From NCBI RefSeq assembly GCF_010915705.1, contig NZ_JAAIKE010000002.1, forward strand, positions 372,001 to 436,000: a stretch of DNA of 64,000 nucleotides. The letters are read 5' to 3'. The position numbers and the translations under genes are program-made. Below, one piece after another: positions 37,096 through 46,487 of the stretch. Origin of the DNA: Pseudotabrizicola algicola (GTDB lineage Bacteria; Pseudomonadota; Alphaproteobacteria; Rhodobacterales; Rhodobacteraceae). The stretch's first letter is position 1. Every line of letters begins with the position of its first letter. The notes beneath the pieces are model-generated. The model ran no database searches, was not told the DNA's origin, and saw only the letters and a program-made list of their open reading frames with translations.

Positions 37096-37857
37096 ATGAC
37101 CACGAACAAGGGAACACCTCTGGTCGAGATGCGCGACATCTCGATTTCATTCGGCGGGATCAAGGCGGTTGACCATGTCAGCATCGACCTGCATCCGGGC
37201 GAGGTTGTGGGCCTGCTGGGCCACAACGGCGCGGGCAAATCCACGCTGATCAAGTGCCTGTCGGGCGCGTATCAGAAGGACTCGGGCGAGATTTACGTGA
37301 ACGGCCAACGCGCCGAGATCAACAATCCGCGCGACGCCCGCGACTACAACATCGAGACGATCTACCAGACGCTGGCGCTTGCCGACAATCTGGACGCGGC
37401 ATCGAACCTGTTTCTGGGCCGCGAGCTGGTGACGGCGGCGGGGTTCGTCGATGACGCCCAGATGGAGGCCGAGACGCGCAAGATCATGGCGCGGCTGAAC
37501 CCCAACTTCCGCAAGTTCAACGTGCCGGTGTCGGCGCTGTCGGGCGGGCAGCGGCAATCGGTGGCGATTGCGCGGGCGGTCTATTTCAACGCCAAGATCC
37601 TGATCATGGACGAACCCACGGCGGCGCTTGGCCCGCAGGAAACCCAGATGGTGGCCGAGCTGATCCAGGAGCTGAAGCGGCAGGGCCTCGGCATTTTCCT
37701 GATCGAGCATGACATCCATGCCGTGATGGACCTGTGCGACCGCGCGGTGGTGATGAAGAACGGCCAGCGGGTCGGCACGGTGAATGTGAACGAGGTCACC
37801 GATGACGACATCCTTGGCATGATCATCATGGGCAAGAAACCGGCAAAGGCCTACTGA
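37096..37857 (+). CDS. xylG: Xylose ABC transporter ATP-binding protein, single-domain form
   Basis: ATPase of the xylose importer. The 253-residue product contains one nucleotide-binding domain only: Walker [10 protein letters not shown], signature LSGGQRQS, Walker [14 protein letters not shown], and H-loop LIEHDIHAV. XylG of E. coli has two fused domains (about 510 residues), so this is the half-size version that must dimerise. It overlaps the xylB start by one base (TGATG). Confidence 0.93.
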   Translation: MTTNKGTPLVEMRDISISFGGIKAVDHVSIDLHPGEVVGLLGHNGAGKSTLIKCLSGAYQKDSGEIYVNGQRAEINNPRDARDYNIETIYQTLALADNLDAASNLFLGRELVTAAGFVDDAQMEAETRKIMARLNPNFRKFNVPVSALSGGQRQSVAIARAVYFNAKILIMDEPTAALGPQETQMVAELIQELKRQGLGIFLIEHDIHAVMDLCDRAVVMKNGQRVGTVNVNEVTDDDILGMIIMGKKPAKAY

Positions 37858-39293
37858 TGTATATCGGGCTTGATCTGGGCACCTCGGGGCTGAAAGGCAT
37901 TCTGATGACCGAGGCGCAGGAGGTGGTGGCGGAAGCCACCGCCCCCCTGACCGTGCAGCGCCCGCACGAGGGCTGGAGCGAGCAGGGACCGAACACTTGG
38001 ATCGCCGCCGCCGAAACCGTGCTGGATGCGCTGTCGGCGCATGGGCTTGGCGCAGTGCGGGGCATCGGCCTTTCGGGCCATATGCACGGGGCGACGCTGC
38101 TGGATGCCTCCGATCAGGTCTTGCGGCCCTGCATCCTGTGGAACGACAGCCGCAGCCATGTGGAAGCGGCCGAACTGGACGACGACCCGATGTTCCGCCG
38201 CCTGACCGGCAACATCGTCTTTCCCGGCTTCACCGCGCCCAAGCTGATGTGGGTGCAGGCGCATGAGCCTGCGCTGTGGGACAAAGTGGCAAAGGTCTTG
38301 CTGCCCAAGGATTACCTGCGCCTGTGGCTGACGGGCGAGGCTGTCAGCGAAATGTCGGATGCGGCGGGGACCGCGTGGCTGGACACCGGCGCGCGGGACT
38401 GGTCTGACGATCTGCTGGCGGCGACGGGGCTGACGCGGGGCCACATGCCCGCGCTGGTCGAAGGCTCGGCGGTTTCCGGCACCTTGCGGGCCGGACTGGC
38501 CGCGCGCTGGGGCCTGCCTGCGGGCGTGGTGGTGGCGGGCGGCGGCGGCGACAATGCGGCCTCGGGCGTCGGCGTGGGTGTGGTGCGCGCCGGAGAGGCC
38601 TTCGTGAGCCTTGGCACCAGCGGCGTGCTCTTTGCCGCGAATGACGGTTACCAGCCTGATCCCGCGACGGCGGTGCATACCTTCTGCCACGCGCTGCCGG
38701 ACACATGGCATCAGATGGGGGTCATTCTGGCCTGCACCGATGCGCTGAACTGGTTTGCGGGGTTGACGGGCAGCGATGCCGCCAGCCTGACCGGCGATCT
38801 GGGGGCGTTGCAGGCCCCCGGCAAGACGCTGTTCCTGCCCTATCTGGGGGGCGAGCGCACGCCGCTGAACTCGGCCTCGGTGCGCGGGGCCTTTGTGGGG
38901 CTGGAGCATGCGACCGACCGTGCGGCGGCAACGCGGGCGCTGCTGGAGGGCGTGACCTTTGCTTTCCGCGACTGCCGCGACGCGCTGGCAGCGACCGGCA
39001 CGCGGCTGGACAGCCTCTTGGCCGTGGGCGGCGGGTCGAAGTCGGACTACTGGCTGCGCGCGATTGCCACGGCGCTGAACTGCCCCGTGCAGGTGCCGGT
39101 GGCGGGCGATTTCGGCGGTGCCTTCGGCGCGGCACGTCTGGCGCTGATGGCGGCGACCGGAGCCGGCGCCGAGGTGGCCAGCCTGCCCGCGATTGCACGG
39201 GTGATCGAACCGGATGCGGCGTTGAAAGACGCCTTCGACGCGGGCCATGCCCGCCATATTCAAGCACAATCTGCCATCAAGGGCCTGACATGA
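37857..39293 (+). CDS. xylB: Xylulokinase
   Basis: Phosphorylates D-xylulose to xylulose 5-phosphate for the pentose phosphate pathway. The 478-residue product is a typical FGGY kinase: [17 protein letters not shown] at the start (ATPase phosphate loop 1), the [12 protein letters not shown] substrate region, PCILWNDSR, the adenosine loop [17 protein letters not shown] and the [12 protein letters not shown] end. Both catalytic aspartates appear in GLDLGTSG and [12 protein letters not shown]. Start overlaps the xylG stop, and its stop overlaps the xylA start (ATGA), so xylG-xylB-xylA are coupled. Confidence 0.95.
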   Translation: MYIGLDLGTSGLKGILMTEAQEVVAEATAPLTVQRPHEGWSEQGPNTWIAAAETVLDALSAHGLGAVRGIGLSGHMHGATLLDASDQVLRPCILWNDSRSHVEAAELDDDPMFRRLTGNIVFPGFTAPKLMWVQAHEPALWDKVAKVLLPKDYLRLWLTGEAVSEMSDAAGTAWLDTGARDWSDDLLAATGLTRGHMPALVEGSAVSGTLRAGLAARWGLPAGVVVAGGGGDNAASGVGVGVVRAGEAFVSLGTSGVLFAANDGYQPDPATAVHTFCHALPDTWHQMGVILACTDALNWFAGLTGSDAASLTGDLGALQAPGKTLFLPYLGGERTPLNSASVRGAFVGLEHATDRAAATRALLEGVTFAFRDCRDALAATGTRLDSLLAVGGGSKSDYWLRAIATALNCPVQVPVAGDFGGAFGAARLALMAATGAGAEVASLPAIARVIEPDAALKDAFDAGHARHIQAQSAIKGLT

Positions 39294-40591
39294 CCGAGTT
39301 TTTCAAGAACATCCCCGCCATCAGATACGAAGGCCCGGATGCCACCAGCGAATTTGCCTTCCGCTATTACAACCCCGACGAAGTGATCCTTGGCAAGCGG
39401 ATGGAAGACCATCTGCGCTTTGCCGTCGCCTATTGGCACAGCTTTGCCTGGCCCGGCGGTGACCCGTTCGGCGGCCAGACCTTTGACCGCCCGTGGTTCG
39501 GCGACAGCATGGATCTGGCGCGGCTGAAGGCCGATGTGGCCTTCGAGATGTTCGACATTCTGGGCGTGCCATTCTACTGCTTCCACGATGCCGACATGCG
39601 GCCCGAAGGCGCCACCTTTGCCGAGAGCAAGCGCAATCTGGACGCGATGGTGGATTACCTTGGCCAGAAGCAGGCCGACCACAAGACGCAGCTTTTGTGG
39701 GGAACCGCCAACATGTTCTCGAACCGCCGCTGGATGAGCGGGGCGGCGACGAACCCCGACCCCGATGTTTACGCCTATGCCGCCGCGACGGTGAAGGCGA
39801 ACATGGATGCAACGCTTACGCTGGGCGGGCAGAACTATGTGCTGTGGGGCGGGCGTGAAGGCTACGAGACGCTGCTGAACACCGATCTGGCGGCAGAGCG
39901 CGCCCATGCGGGGCGGTTCCTGCAGCAGGTGGTGGAATACAAGCACAAGATCGGCTTCAAGGGAGCGATCCTGATCGAGCCGAAGCCGCAGGAGCCGAGC
40001 AAGCATCAGTATGATTACGATGTGGCGACGGTTTACGGCTTCCTCAAGGATTTCGGGCTGGAAAAGGAAGTTCAGGTCAATATCGAGCAAGGTCACGCCA
40101 TTCTGGCGGGTCATTCCTTCGAGCATGAGATCGCGATGGCGGCGAGCCTCGGGATCTTCGGGTCGATCGACATGAACCGGAACGATTACCAGTCGGGCTG
40201 GGATACCGACCAGTTCCCGAACAACCATGCCGAGAAGGCGCTGGCCTTCTACGAGATCCTGCGGGCGGGGGGGTATACCACTGGCGGCACCAACTTTGAC
40301 GCCAAGGTGCGGCGGCAAAGCCTTGATGCCGAAGACCTGATCCTTGCGCATGTCGGCGGGATGGACACCTGCGCGCGGGCGCTGAAATGCGCGGCAGCGA
40401 TGCTGGAGTCTGACGAGCTGGAGGCCAACCGGCGGGCGCGCTATGCGGGCTGGGAAACCGATGCGGCCAAGGCGATGCTGGAGGGCGGGCTGGAAGCCGC
40501 AGCCGCCCGCGTGACCGCCGAAGGGCTGGAGCCGCAGCCGGTGTCTGGCCGTCAGGAGCGGCTGGAGAACCTTTGGAACAAGTATATCTGA
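39290..40591 (+). CDS. xylA: Xylose isomerase
   Basis: Converts D-xylose to D-xylulose with two divalent metals in a TIM barrel. The 433-residue product shows the catalytic histidine in [13 protein letters not shown], the [15 protein letters not shown] block, the metal glutamates in [17 protein letters not shown] and [17 protein letters not shown], and the final metal site [17 protein letters not shown]. The larger size places it in the class II xylose isomerases. The haloperoxidase-like gene starts 11 bases after its stop on the same strand. Confidence 0.97.
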   Translation: MTEFFKNIPAIRYEGPDATSEFAFRYYNPDEVILGKRMEDHLRFAVAYWHSFAWPGGDPFGGQTFDRPWFGDSMDLARLKADVAFEMFDILGVPFYCFHDADMRPEGATFAESKRNLDAMVDYLGQKQADHKTQLLWGTANMFSNRRWMSGAATNPDPDVYAYAAATVKANMDATLTLGGQNYVLWGGREGYETLLNTDLAAERAHAGRFLQQVVEYKHKIGFKGAILIEPKPQEPSKHQYDYDVATVYGFLKDFGLEKEVQVNIEQGHAILAGHSFEHEIAMAASLGIFGSIDMNRNDYQSGWDTDQFPNNHAEKALAFYEILRAGGYTTGGTNFDAKVRRQSLDAEDLILAHVGGMDTCARALKCAAAMLESDELEANRRARYAGWETDAAKAMLEGGLEAAAARVTAEGLEPQPVSGRQERLENLWNKYI

Positions 40592-40601
40592 GGGGGTGAC
40601 G

Positions 40602-41909
40602 ATGCACCGGCGCGGGTTCATGCTATTGGGGGGGGCGGCCTTGGCCGCGCCCCTTTTGCCCGCGCAGGCGCGGGCGGGGAGTGATCCTCTGCCGGTTCTG
40701 ACGAACTGGTACAAGCTGACGCTGCAACTGGTGCGGCACACGGCGACCTATTCGCCGCCCGTCGCCGCGCGCGCCTTTGGCTATCTGGGCGTCACCGGCT
40801 ATGAGGCGGTGGCGGCCTGTGACGCTGGGCTGACCAGCCTTGCCGGACAGGTGAACGGGCTGACGCCGCTGCCGCGCCCTGCGGCGGGTGCGCATGACGC
40901 GGCGGTGGTGTTGCAGGCGGCGCTGTCGGCGGCGGTGGCGCATTTCTTTTCCAACACCGGACCGTCGGGGCAGCGCGCGCTGGCGACGATGACGCGCAAG
41001 CTGGACGAGCAGGTGAGCGCGGGACTGTCCGCCGATGTGGTGGCGCGCAGCCGCGATCTGGGTCTGGCGATTGCCGCGCATGTCTGCGGCTGGGCCGATG
41101 GCGATGGCGGCGCGGTGATTGCCAACATGGGCTTTCCCGAAACCTATGTGCCCCCCGCCGATCCGGCGGCATGGGTGCCGACGAGCCTTGTGCGGCAACA
41201 GCAGGCGCCCTTGTTGCCCGACTGGGGGCGGGTGCGGACCTTTGCGATGCCTGCGGGCGACGCCTGCCGCCTGCCGCCGCCGCCTGCCTATAGCGAAGAC
41301 CCGTCTTCGGCCTTTTATGCCGAGGCGATGGAGGTTTACACCACCACCACGACGCTGACCCCCGAGCAAAAGCTGATTGCGCGGTTCTGGTCGGATGATC
41401 CGATGCTGTCTTCCACCCCGCCGGGGCACTGGATTTTCGTGGCCAATGACCTGATCGCGCGGCGACAGATGCCGCTGGCGGTCGGCGTGGATGTGATGGC
41501 GCGGCTGGGCATCGGGATGGCCGATGCCTTTATCGGCTGCTGGCATGAAAAGACGGAATACAACCTGCTGCGCCCGATCACCTATATCCGGCGTGTGATC
41601 GACAAGGGCTGGACGCCCCTTCTCAATACGCCACCTTTCCCCGAATATCCTTCGGGCCATTCCACGGTGTCGGGGGCGGCGGCGACGGTGCTGACGGCGG
41701 CCTTGGGCGAAAACTACGCTTTTGAGGATTTCACCCATGAACGGGAAGGTCTGCCCGCCCGCGCCTATGGCAGTTTCTGGCAGGCGGCCGAAGAGGCCGG
41801 GATTTCACGGCTGTATGGCGGCATCCATTTCCGGTCAGCGATCGAGCAGGGGCTTGCGCAGGGGCGCTGCATCGGGGCCTATGCCGTGGCGCTGAGGACG
41901 CTGGCATGA
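40602..41909 (+). CDS. Vanadium haloperoxidase / PAP2-superfamily enzyme with Tat signal
   Basis: Secreted phosphatase-fold enzyme, 435 residues. A twin-arginine signal MHRRGFMLLGGAALAAPLL opens the protein, so export in folded form is likely. The three vanadate/phosphate motifs are present: KTEYNLLRP (K-x6-RP), PEYPSGHS with the histidine, and SRLYGGIHFRSA (SR-x5-H). The layout is that of vanadium chloroperoxidase-like members of PAP2, so haloperoxidase or acid phosphatase activity is possible; sequence cannot decide. Its stop overlaps the start of the CRTAC1 gene by four bases (ATGA). Confidence 0.85.
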   Translation: MHRRGFMLLGGAALAAPLLPAQARAGSDPLPVLTNWYKLTLQLVRHTATYSPPVAARAFGYLGVTGYEAVAACDAGLTSLAGQVNGLTPLPRPAAGAHDAAVVLQAALSAAVAHFFSNTGPSGQRALATMTRKLDEQVSAGLSADVVARSRDLGLAIAAHVCGWADGDGGAVIANMGFPETYVPPADPAAWVPTSLVRQQQAPLLPDWGRVRTFAMPAGDACRLPPPPAYSEDPSSAFYAEAMEVYTTTTTLTPEQKLIARFWSDDPMLSSTPPGHWIFVANDLIARRQMPLAVGVDVMARLGIGMADAFIGCWHEKTEYNLLRPITYIRRVIDKGWTPLLNTPPFPEYPSGHSTVSGAAATVLTAALGENYAFEDFTHEREGLPARAYGSFWQAAEEAGISRLYGGIHFRSAIEQGLAQGRCIGAYAVALRTLA

Positions 41910-43435
41910 GGCTGGTCTGGATATTGGCGCTGCTGGCGGGACCGGTGGCCGCGCAGGAGGTGCCGCAGTTTGTCGAGGAGACAGACGCGGCGGGTCTGGC
42001 GCATCAGTTCACCGGCGAGTGGGAATACATGGTGGGCGGCGGCGTCGCGGCATTCGACTGCAACGGCGATGCCCTGCCCGATCTGGCGCTGTCGGGTGGA
42101 ACCGCGCCCGCGGCGATGCTGGTGAACCAGAGCGCGGCGGGCGGCACGCTGCGCTTTGCTCCGGCAGAGAGCGGGATCGAGATGGAGGGGGTAACCGGCA
42201 CCTACCCTATCGACATCGACAGCGACGGCATCACCGATCTGTTGCTGCTGCGCGTGGGGGAAAACGTGCTGATGCGGGGCCTTGGTGATTGCCGCTTTGC
42301 CCGCGCGAACGAGGATTGGGGCTTTGACGGTGGCGATGCATGGTCGACCGCCTTTGCCGCGACGTGGGAGCCGGGGGCGGAGTGGCCGACGCTGGCCATC
42401 GGAAATTACATCAACCAGCGCGAGGAAGCCTATCCCTGGGGGTCATGCACCGACAACTGGCTGCATCGCCCCGAAGGCACCGGATATGCGCCCCCCCTGC
42501 CCCTGACGCCAAGTTTCTGCGCGCTGTCGATGTTGTTCACCGATTGGAACAATTCGGGGCGCAAGGCGCTGCGGGTGTCGAATGACCGCGAGTATTACGA
42601 GGGCGGGCAGGAGCAGATGTGGCATCTGGAGCCGGGCCAGCCGCCACGGCTTTACACCGAGGCCGAGGGCTGGAAGCGGTTGCGCATCTGGGGGATGGGG
42701 ATTGCCAGCACCGATCTGGATGCCGATGGCTATCCCGAGTTTTACCTGACCAGCATGGCCGACAACAAGTTGCAGCGGCTGGTGACCCCCGGCCCCGAGG
42801 CGCTGCCCGATTACACCGATGTGGCATGGGCCAAGGGCGTGACCGCGCATCGCCCCTTCATGGGCGAAGACCTGCGCCCCTCGACCGGATGGCATGCGCA
42901 ATTTGCCGATGTGAACAATGACGGGCGGGCCGATCTGTTTGTCGCCAAGGGCAATGTCTGGGAAATGCCGGATTTCGCGATGGCCGACCCCAACAACCTG
43001 TTGCTGCAAGGTGCGGATGGCGTCTTTGCCGAAAGCGCGGACAAGGCGGGTGTGGCCAGCACCCATGCCGCGCGCGGCGGCGCGGTGGTGGACCTGAACG
43101 GCGACGGGGCGCTGGACCTTGTGGTGGTCAATCGCAACGGTCCGGCGCAGGTGTGGCGCAATGCGGGGCCGGTGGGCAACTGGCTTGGGGTGGACTTGCG
43201 CCAGACGGGGCCCAACCCGACAGCAATCGGCGCTTGGGTGGAAGTGCGGGCGGGCGAGGCCCTGCAACGGCACGAGGTGACCTCGGGCGGGGGGCATGTC
43301 AGCGGCATCTGGGGGCCGCAGCATTTCGGCCTTGGTGCGGCGGCGGAGGCCGAGGTGCGGGTGATCTGGCCCGATGGCCAGGTGACGGAGTGGCAGCCGG
43401 CGGCGGCGGGCGCGGTGGTGACGATCAGTCGCTGA
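41906..43435 (+). CDS. CRTAC1-type FG-GAP / ASPIC-UnbV repeat protein
   Basis: Secreted beta-propeller-type protein of 509 residues with a signal peptide (MRLVWILALLAGPVAAQ). It has calcium-binding FG-GAP/VCBS-like turns of the D-x-D-x-DG-x-x-D type: AFDCNGDALPDLALSG, DIDSDGITDLLLL, STDLDADGYPEFYLTS, FADVNNDGRADLFVAKG and DLNGDGALDLVVVNR. The C-terminal ASPIC/UnbV domain has IGAWVEVRAG, then SGGGHVSGIW and VRVIWPDGQVTEW. It is coupled to the upstream haloperoxidase-like gene. Binding of ligands or a chaperone-like role for the enzyme is a guess. The stop region overlaps the convergent BrkB-type gene by 11 bases. Confidence 0.86.
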   Translation: MRLVWILALLAGPVAAQEVPQFVEETDAAGLAHQFTGEWEYMVGGGVAAFDCNGDALPDLALSGGTAPAAMLVNQSAAGGTLRFAPAESGIEMEGVTGTYPIDIDSDGITDLLLLRVGENVLMRGLGDCRFARANEDWGFDGGDAWSTAFAATWEPGAEWPTLAIGNYINQREEAYPWGSCTDNWLHRPEGTGYAPPLPLTPSFCALSMLFTDWNNSGRKALRVSNDREYYEGGQEQMWHLEPGQPPRLYTEAEGWKRLRIWGMGIASTDLDADGYPEFYLTSMADNKLQRLVTPGPEALPDYTDVAWAKGVTAHRPFMGEDLRPSTGWHAQFADVNNDGRADLFVAKGNVWEMPDFAMADPNNLLLQGADGVFAESADKAGVASTHAARGGAVVDLNGDGALDLVVVNRNGPAQVWRNAGPVGNWLGVDLRQTGPNPTAIGAWVEVRAGEALQRHEVTSGGGHVSGIWGPQHFGLGAAAEAEVRVIWPDGQVTEWQPAAAGAVVTISR

Positions 43436-44309
43436 CGGGGGTTTCGGCGGCGGGGGTTTTGGCAAGCTTGGCATCGCCGAACTTGGCTTCGGTCAGTTCG
43501 GCATTGACCGCCCCGCCCAGCAGAACCGCCAGCACGCCAAGGTAAAGCCACATCAGAAGCGCGACCACTGCCCCGATGGAGCCGTAGATGCGGTTGTAGC
43601 TGTCGAAATTCGCCAGATAGGCGGAAAAGGCAAAGCTGACCGCCGACCATGTGATCGCCGCCACCACCACGCCGACAGAGACGCGCGGCCTGCCGTTGCC
43701 CGAAGGCACATTTGGGCCGAAGTGGTAAAGGATCGACAGGCAACTGAGCACCAGCACGAACATCGCGACCCAAGGCAGGACGCCGAGAAACCATTCCTCG
43801 GCCGGACCGAAGTCGAAGAGTTGCAGCACCAGCGGCACGAGCACGATGGTGCCCAGCCCGACGATGATGGCGAAGATCAGCGCAAGGGTCAGCGCGATAT
43901 CGACGACCCAGCCCCAGAGCCAGCCGCGCGGCGTGGCGCGGTTGACAACATCAAGCCCGGTGATCAGCGCCGAGACGCCTGCGCGGGCCGAGTAAAGCGC
44001 GATCATCACGGAAACGAAGGTGGCCCAGCCCAGCGTTGCGCGCGGGGTGGAGAGCAGGCCCATCACCTGATCGTGCACCAGAAGCGCGGCATCGGCGGGC
44101 AGGAACTGCTCTCCCACCTCGAGGTATTCCTCGATCACCTTGGGGTCGGCCATCAGGCTCCAGATGGCGACGCTGGCGGCAAGGCCGGGAAAGACCGCGA
44201 ACATGGCATAAAAGGCGACGCCCGCCGCGATCAGGCCGAAATGCCCGTCATTGATGCGGCCCCAGACGGCCCCTGCGAATCCGAAAAGGTCTGTGAGCCG
44301 CTGCATCAT
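43425..44309 (-). CDS. YihY/BrkB-family integral membrane protein
   Basis: Predicted inner-membrane protein with about six hydrophobic segments, historically mis-annotated as RNase BN. Recognised by GLIAAGVAFYAMFAVFPGLA near the start, the WGWVVDIALTLALIFAIIVG region, and WSAVSFAFSAYLANFDSYN followed by YGSIGAVVALLMWLYLGV. About 294 residues from ATG at 44309; in-frame starts further upstream (44369, 44432) exist but read into the divergent promoter region. Function of the family is unsettled; transport has been proposed. It diverges from the aldo/keto reductase gene. Confidence 0.82.
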   Translation of the reverse strand: MMQRLTDLFGFAGAVWGRINDGHFGLIAAGVAFYAMFAVFPGLAASVAIWSLMADPKVIEEYLEVGEQFLPADAALLVHDQVMGLLSTPRATLGWATFVSVMIALYSARAGVSALITGLDVVNRATPRGWLWGWVVDIALTLALIFAIIVGLGTIVLVPLVLQLFDFGPAEEWFLGVLPWVAMFVLVLSCLSILYHFGPNVPSGNGRPRVSVGVVVAAITWSAVSFAFSAYLANFDSYNRIYGSIGAVVALLMWLYLGVLAVLLGGAVNAELTEAKFGDAKLAKTPAAETPVSD

Positions 44310-44421
44310 CCATCCATCCAAAGGGTCTGCTTGCGATAGGGCAACGTGCGCGGGGCGCTTTGGGTTCATCTTGCGCTGGCTGTTTGCCAATGAAAAGATA
44401 GCGCCAACAGGAGGATCACCC

Positions 44422-45450
44422 ATGTCATACACCGCCCATCCCGACCGCTACTCGCGCATGACCTATCGCCGCTGCGGGGCTTCGGGGCTGAAGCTGCCAG
44501 CGATCAGTCTGGGGCTGTGGCACAATTTCGGACATGACACCCCGCATCAGGTCAAGCGCGACATCTGCCGCACCGCCTTTGACCACGGGATCACGCATTT
44601 CGATCTGGCCAACAATTACGGCCCGCCCCCCGGCAGCGCCGAGGAGGCGTTTGGCGAGATCCTGCGGACGGATTTCGCGGGGCATCGGGATGAGCTGATC
44701 ATCAGCTCCAAGGCCGGATACCACATGTGGAACGGCCCCTATGGTGAATGGGGAAGCCGGAAATACGTGATCGCCTCCTGTGACCAGAGCCTGAAGCGGC
44801 TGGGGCTCGACTATGTGGATATCTTCTATTCCCACCGCTTCGACCCCGACACGCCGCTGGAGGAAACCATGGGCGCGCTGGACCAGATCGTGCGGTCGGG
44901 CCGCGCGCTCTATGTGGGGATTTCCAGCTATTCCAGCGCCAAGACGCGGGAAGCGGCGGCCATTCTGCGCGATCTGGGCACGCCCTGCGTGATCCACCAG
45001 CCGAGCTACAACATCCTGAACCGCTGGGTGGAAAAGGATGGCTTGCGCGAGACGCTGGCCGAACTGGGGATCGGGTCCATCGCCTTTACGCCCTTGGCGC
45101 AGGGGATTTTGACGCGCAAATATCTGGGCGGCATTCCAGAGGGCAGCCGCGCCGCACAGGGCAAGAGCCTGAACCCCGGCACCATCACCCCGCGCGCGAT
45201 CGAGAGCGTGAAGGCGCTCGATGCGATTGCGCAGGCGCGGGGGCAGACCTTGGCGCAGATGGCGATTGCATGGGTCCTGCGCGAGGAGAAGATCACCACC
45301 GCGCTGATCGGCGCATCAAGGCCCGAGCAGGTGGTGGATTGCGCTGGGGCCATCGGCAATCTGGACTTCACGCCCGAGGAACTGGCCGAGATCGACCGGG
45401 TTTCGGCGGAAGAGGACATCAACCTGTGGGCGCGCTCTTCGGCGGAATAG
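44422..45450 (+). CDS. Aldo/keto reductase of the YghZ type
   Basis: NADPH-dependent reductase in a TIM barrel, 342 residues. The AKR catalytic tetrad is visible: Asp and Tyr in HFDLANNYG, Lys in ISSKAGYHMW and His in FYSHRFDPD. The family closing block IAWVLREEKITTALIGASR binds the cofactor. E. coli YghZ (Gpr) reduces L-glyceraldehyde 3-phosphate and methylglyoxal, a plausible role here. ACAGGAGGATCACCC precedes the ATG. The next downstream gene, motB, is separated by a notable nested inverted repeat. Confidence 0.92.
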   Translation: MSYTAHPDRYSRMTYRRCGASGLKLPAISLGLWHNFGHDTPHQVKRDICRTAFDHGITHFDLANNYGPPPGSAEEAFGEILRTDFAGHRDELIISSKAGYHMWNGPYGEWGSRKYVIASCDQSLKRLGLDYVDIFYSHRFDPDTPLEETMGALDQIVRSGRALYVGISSYSSAKTREAAAILRDLGTPCVIHQPSYNILNRWVEKDGLRETLAELGIGSIAFTPLAQGILTRKYLGGIPEGSRAAQGKSLNPGTITPRAIESVKALDAIAQARGQTLAQMAIAWVLREEKITTALIGASRPEQVVDCAGAIGNLDFTPEELAEIDRVSAEEDINLWARSSAE

Positions 45451-45479
45451 ACGCCGGAACAGGGCCGAAAATACCTAAA

Positions 45480-45534
45480 ACACCCGTCTTTAAGCCCCGG
45501 TTTACCGCACCCCTGTAAACCCGGAGACGGGTGT
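45480..45534. repeat. Nested inverted repeat upstream of motB
   Basis: Outer arms ACACCCGTCT (45480-45489) and AGACGGGTGT (45525-45534) are perfect complements, 10 bases each. Inside them GGTTTAC (45499-45505) pairs with GTAAACC (45515-45521). There is no T run in either direction, so a classical terminator is not obvious. It lies between the aldo/keto reductase stop and motB and may be a regulator site or leader structure. Confidence 0.7.
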
Positions 45535-45550
45535 GAAACATGGGTGTGTG

Positions 45551-46390
45551 ATGGCAGGGCAATCAAATGCCGCGCCAGTCATCATCAAGCGGAAGAAGAA
45601 GGTCAGCGGCGGCGGCCACCACGGGGGGGCGTGGAAGGTTGCCTATGCCGATTTTGTGACGGCCATGATGGCCTTCTTCATGCTGATGTGGCTGCTGAAC
45701 GCGACGACGGAACAACAGCGCAAGGGGATTTCGGATTACTTCAGCCCGACCATCCCCATCAACCGGGTGTCGGGCGGCGGCGATGGTGCCTTTGGCGGCG
45801 ATTCCGTGATGTCGGAAAACACGCTGGCGCAAAATGGCACCGGCGCGTCCGAGACGCGCCCCACGCAAGAGCGGCAGGCGCGGGGTGATTCTGCCGCCGA
45901 GGGCGAGGCGCGGGCCGAGGAAGAGGAGCGGCTGGCCGAAGTGCAAAAGGCGCTTCTGGCGCGCAGCGGCGAAAGCATGACGATGGAACGGCTGCTGCGC
46001 CATGTCATCACCCGCGTGACCGACGAGGGGCTGGTGATCGAACTCTTCGATCTGGAACAGGCCCCGTTGTTCGAAGCCGATACCGCCCGCCCGACACAAA
46101 CGCTCAGGGACCTGTCCACCGTGCTGGCCGAGGTGCTGCAGGCCACGCGCAACGATCTGGCGATCGGCGGGCATGTGCGCAGCTATCCCCTGATGATGAA
46201 GGAAAATCCGGTCTGGCCGCTTTCGGCCAGCCGTGCGCAGGCGGGCCGCGATCTGCTGCGCGGCGACGGGATTCCCGATGTCCGCTTTGCCCGCGTGACC
46301 GGATTTGCCGACCGCAAACCGCTGACACCTGATCCGTCGGTGATCCGCAACAACCGGCTGGAGGTGGTCTTGCTGCGCCGCAACCGCTAG
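45551..46390 (+). CDS. motB: Flagellar motor stator protein MotB
   Basis: Stator subunit that anchors the motor to peptidoglycan and forms the ion channel with MotA. The 279-residue product has a cytoplasmic basic start (APVIIKRKKKVSGGGHHGGA), a single membrane helix with the essential proton-binding D34 (YADFVTAMMAFFMLMWLLNA), a charged linker and a C-terminal OmpA-like peptidoglycan-binding domain (about 180-275). ATG at 45551 begins MAGQSNAAP; GTG at 45533 with GGAG upstream is a possible alternative start. motA is not in this window. The flgE gene follows after 97 bases. Confidence 0.92.
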   Translation: MAGQSNAAPVIIKRKKKVSGGGHHGGAWKVAYADFVTAMMAFFMLMWLLNATTEQQRKGISDYFSPTIPINRVSGGGDGAFGGDSVMSENTLAQNGTGASETRPTQERQARGDSAAEGEARAEEEERLAEVQKALLARSGESMTMERLLRHVITRVTDEGLVIELFDLEQAPLFEADTARPTQTLRDLSTVLAEVLQATRNDLAIGGHVRSYPLMMKENPVWPLSASRAQAGRDLLRGDGIPDVRFARVTGFADRKPLTPDPSVIRNNRLEVVLLRRNR

Positions 46391-46487
46391 GCGGCTTCGT
46401 CAAATTGTCGGTATTAGCGGGCTGTTAATCGCCATGCTGCAGGGTGCGAGGCACATAGAGGCATCGACCTGTAGAAAGGCGGCACAG

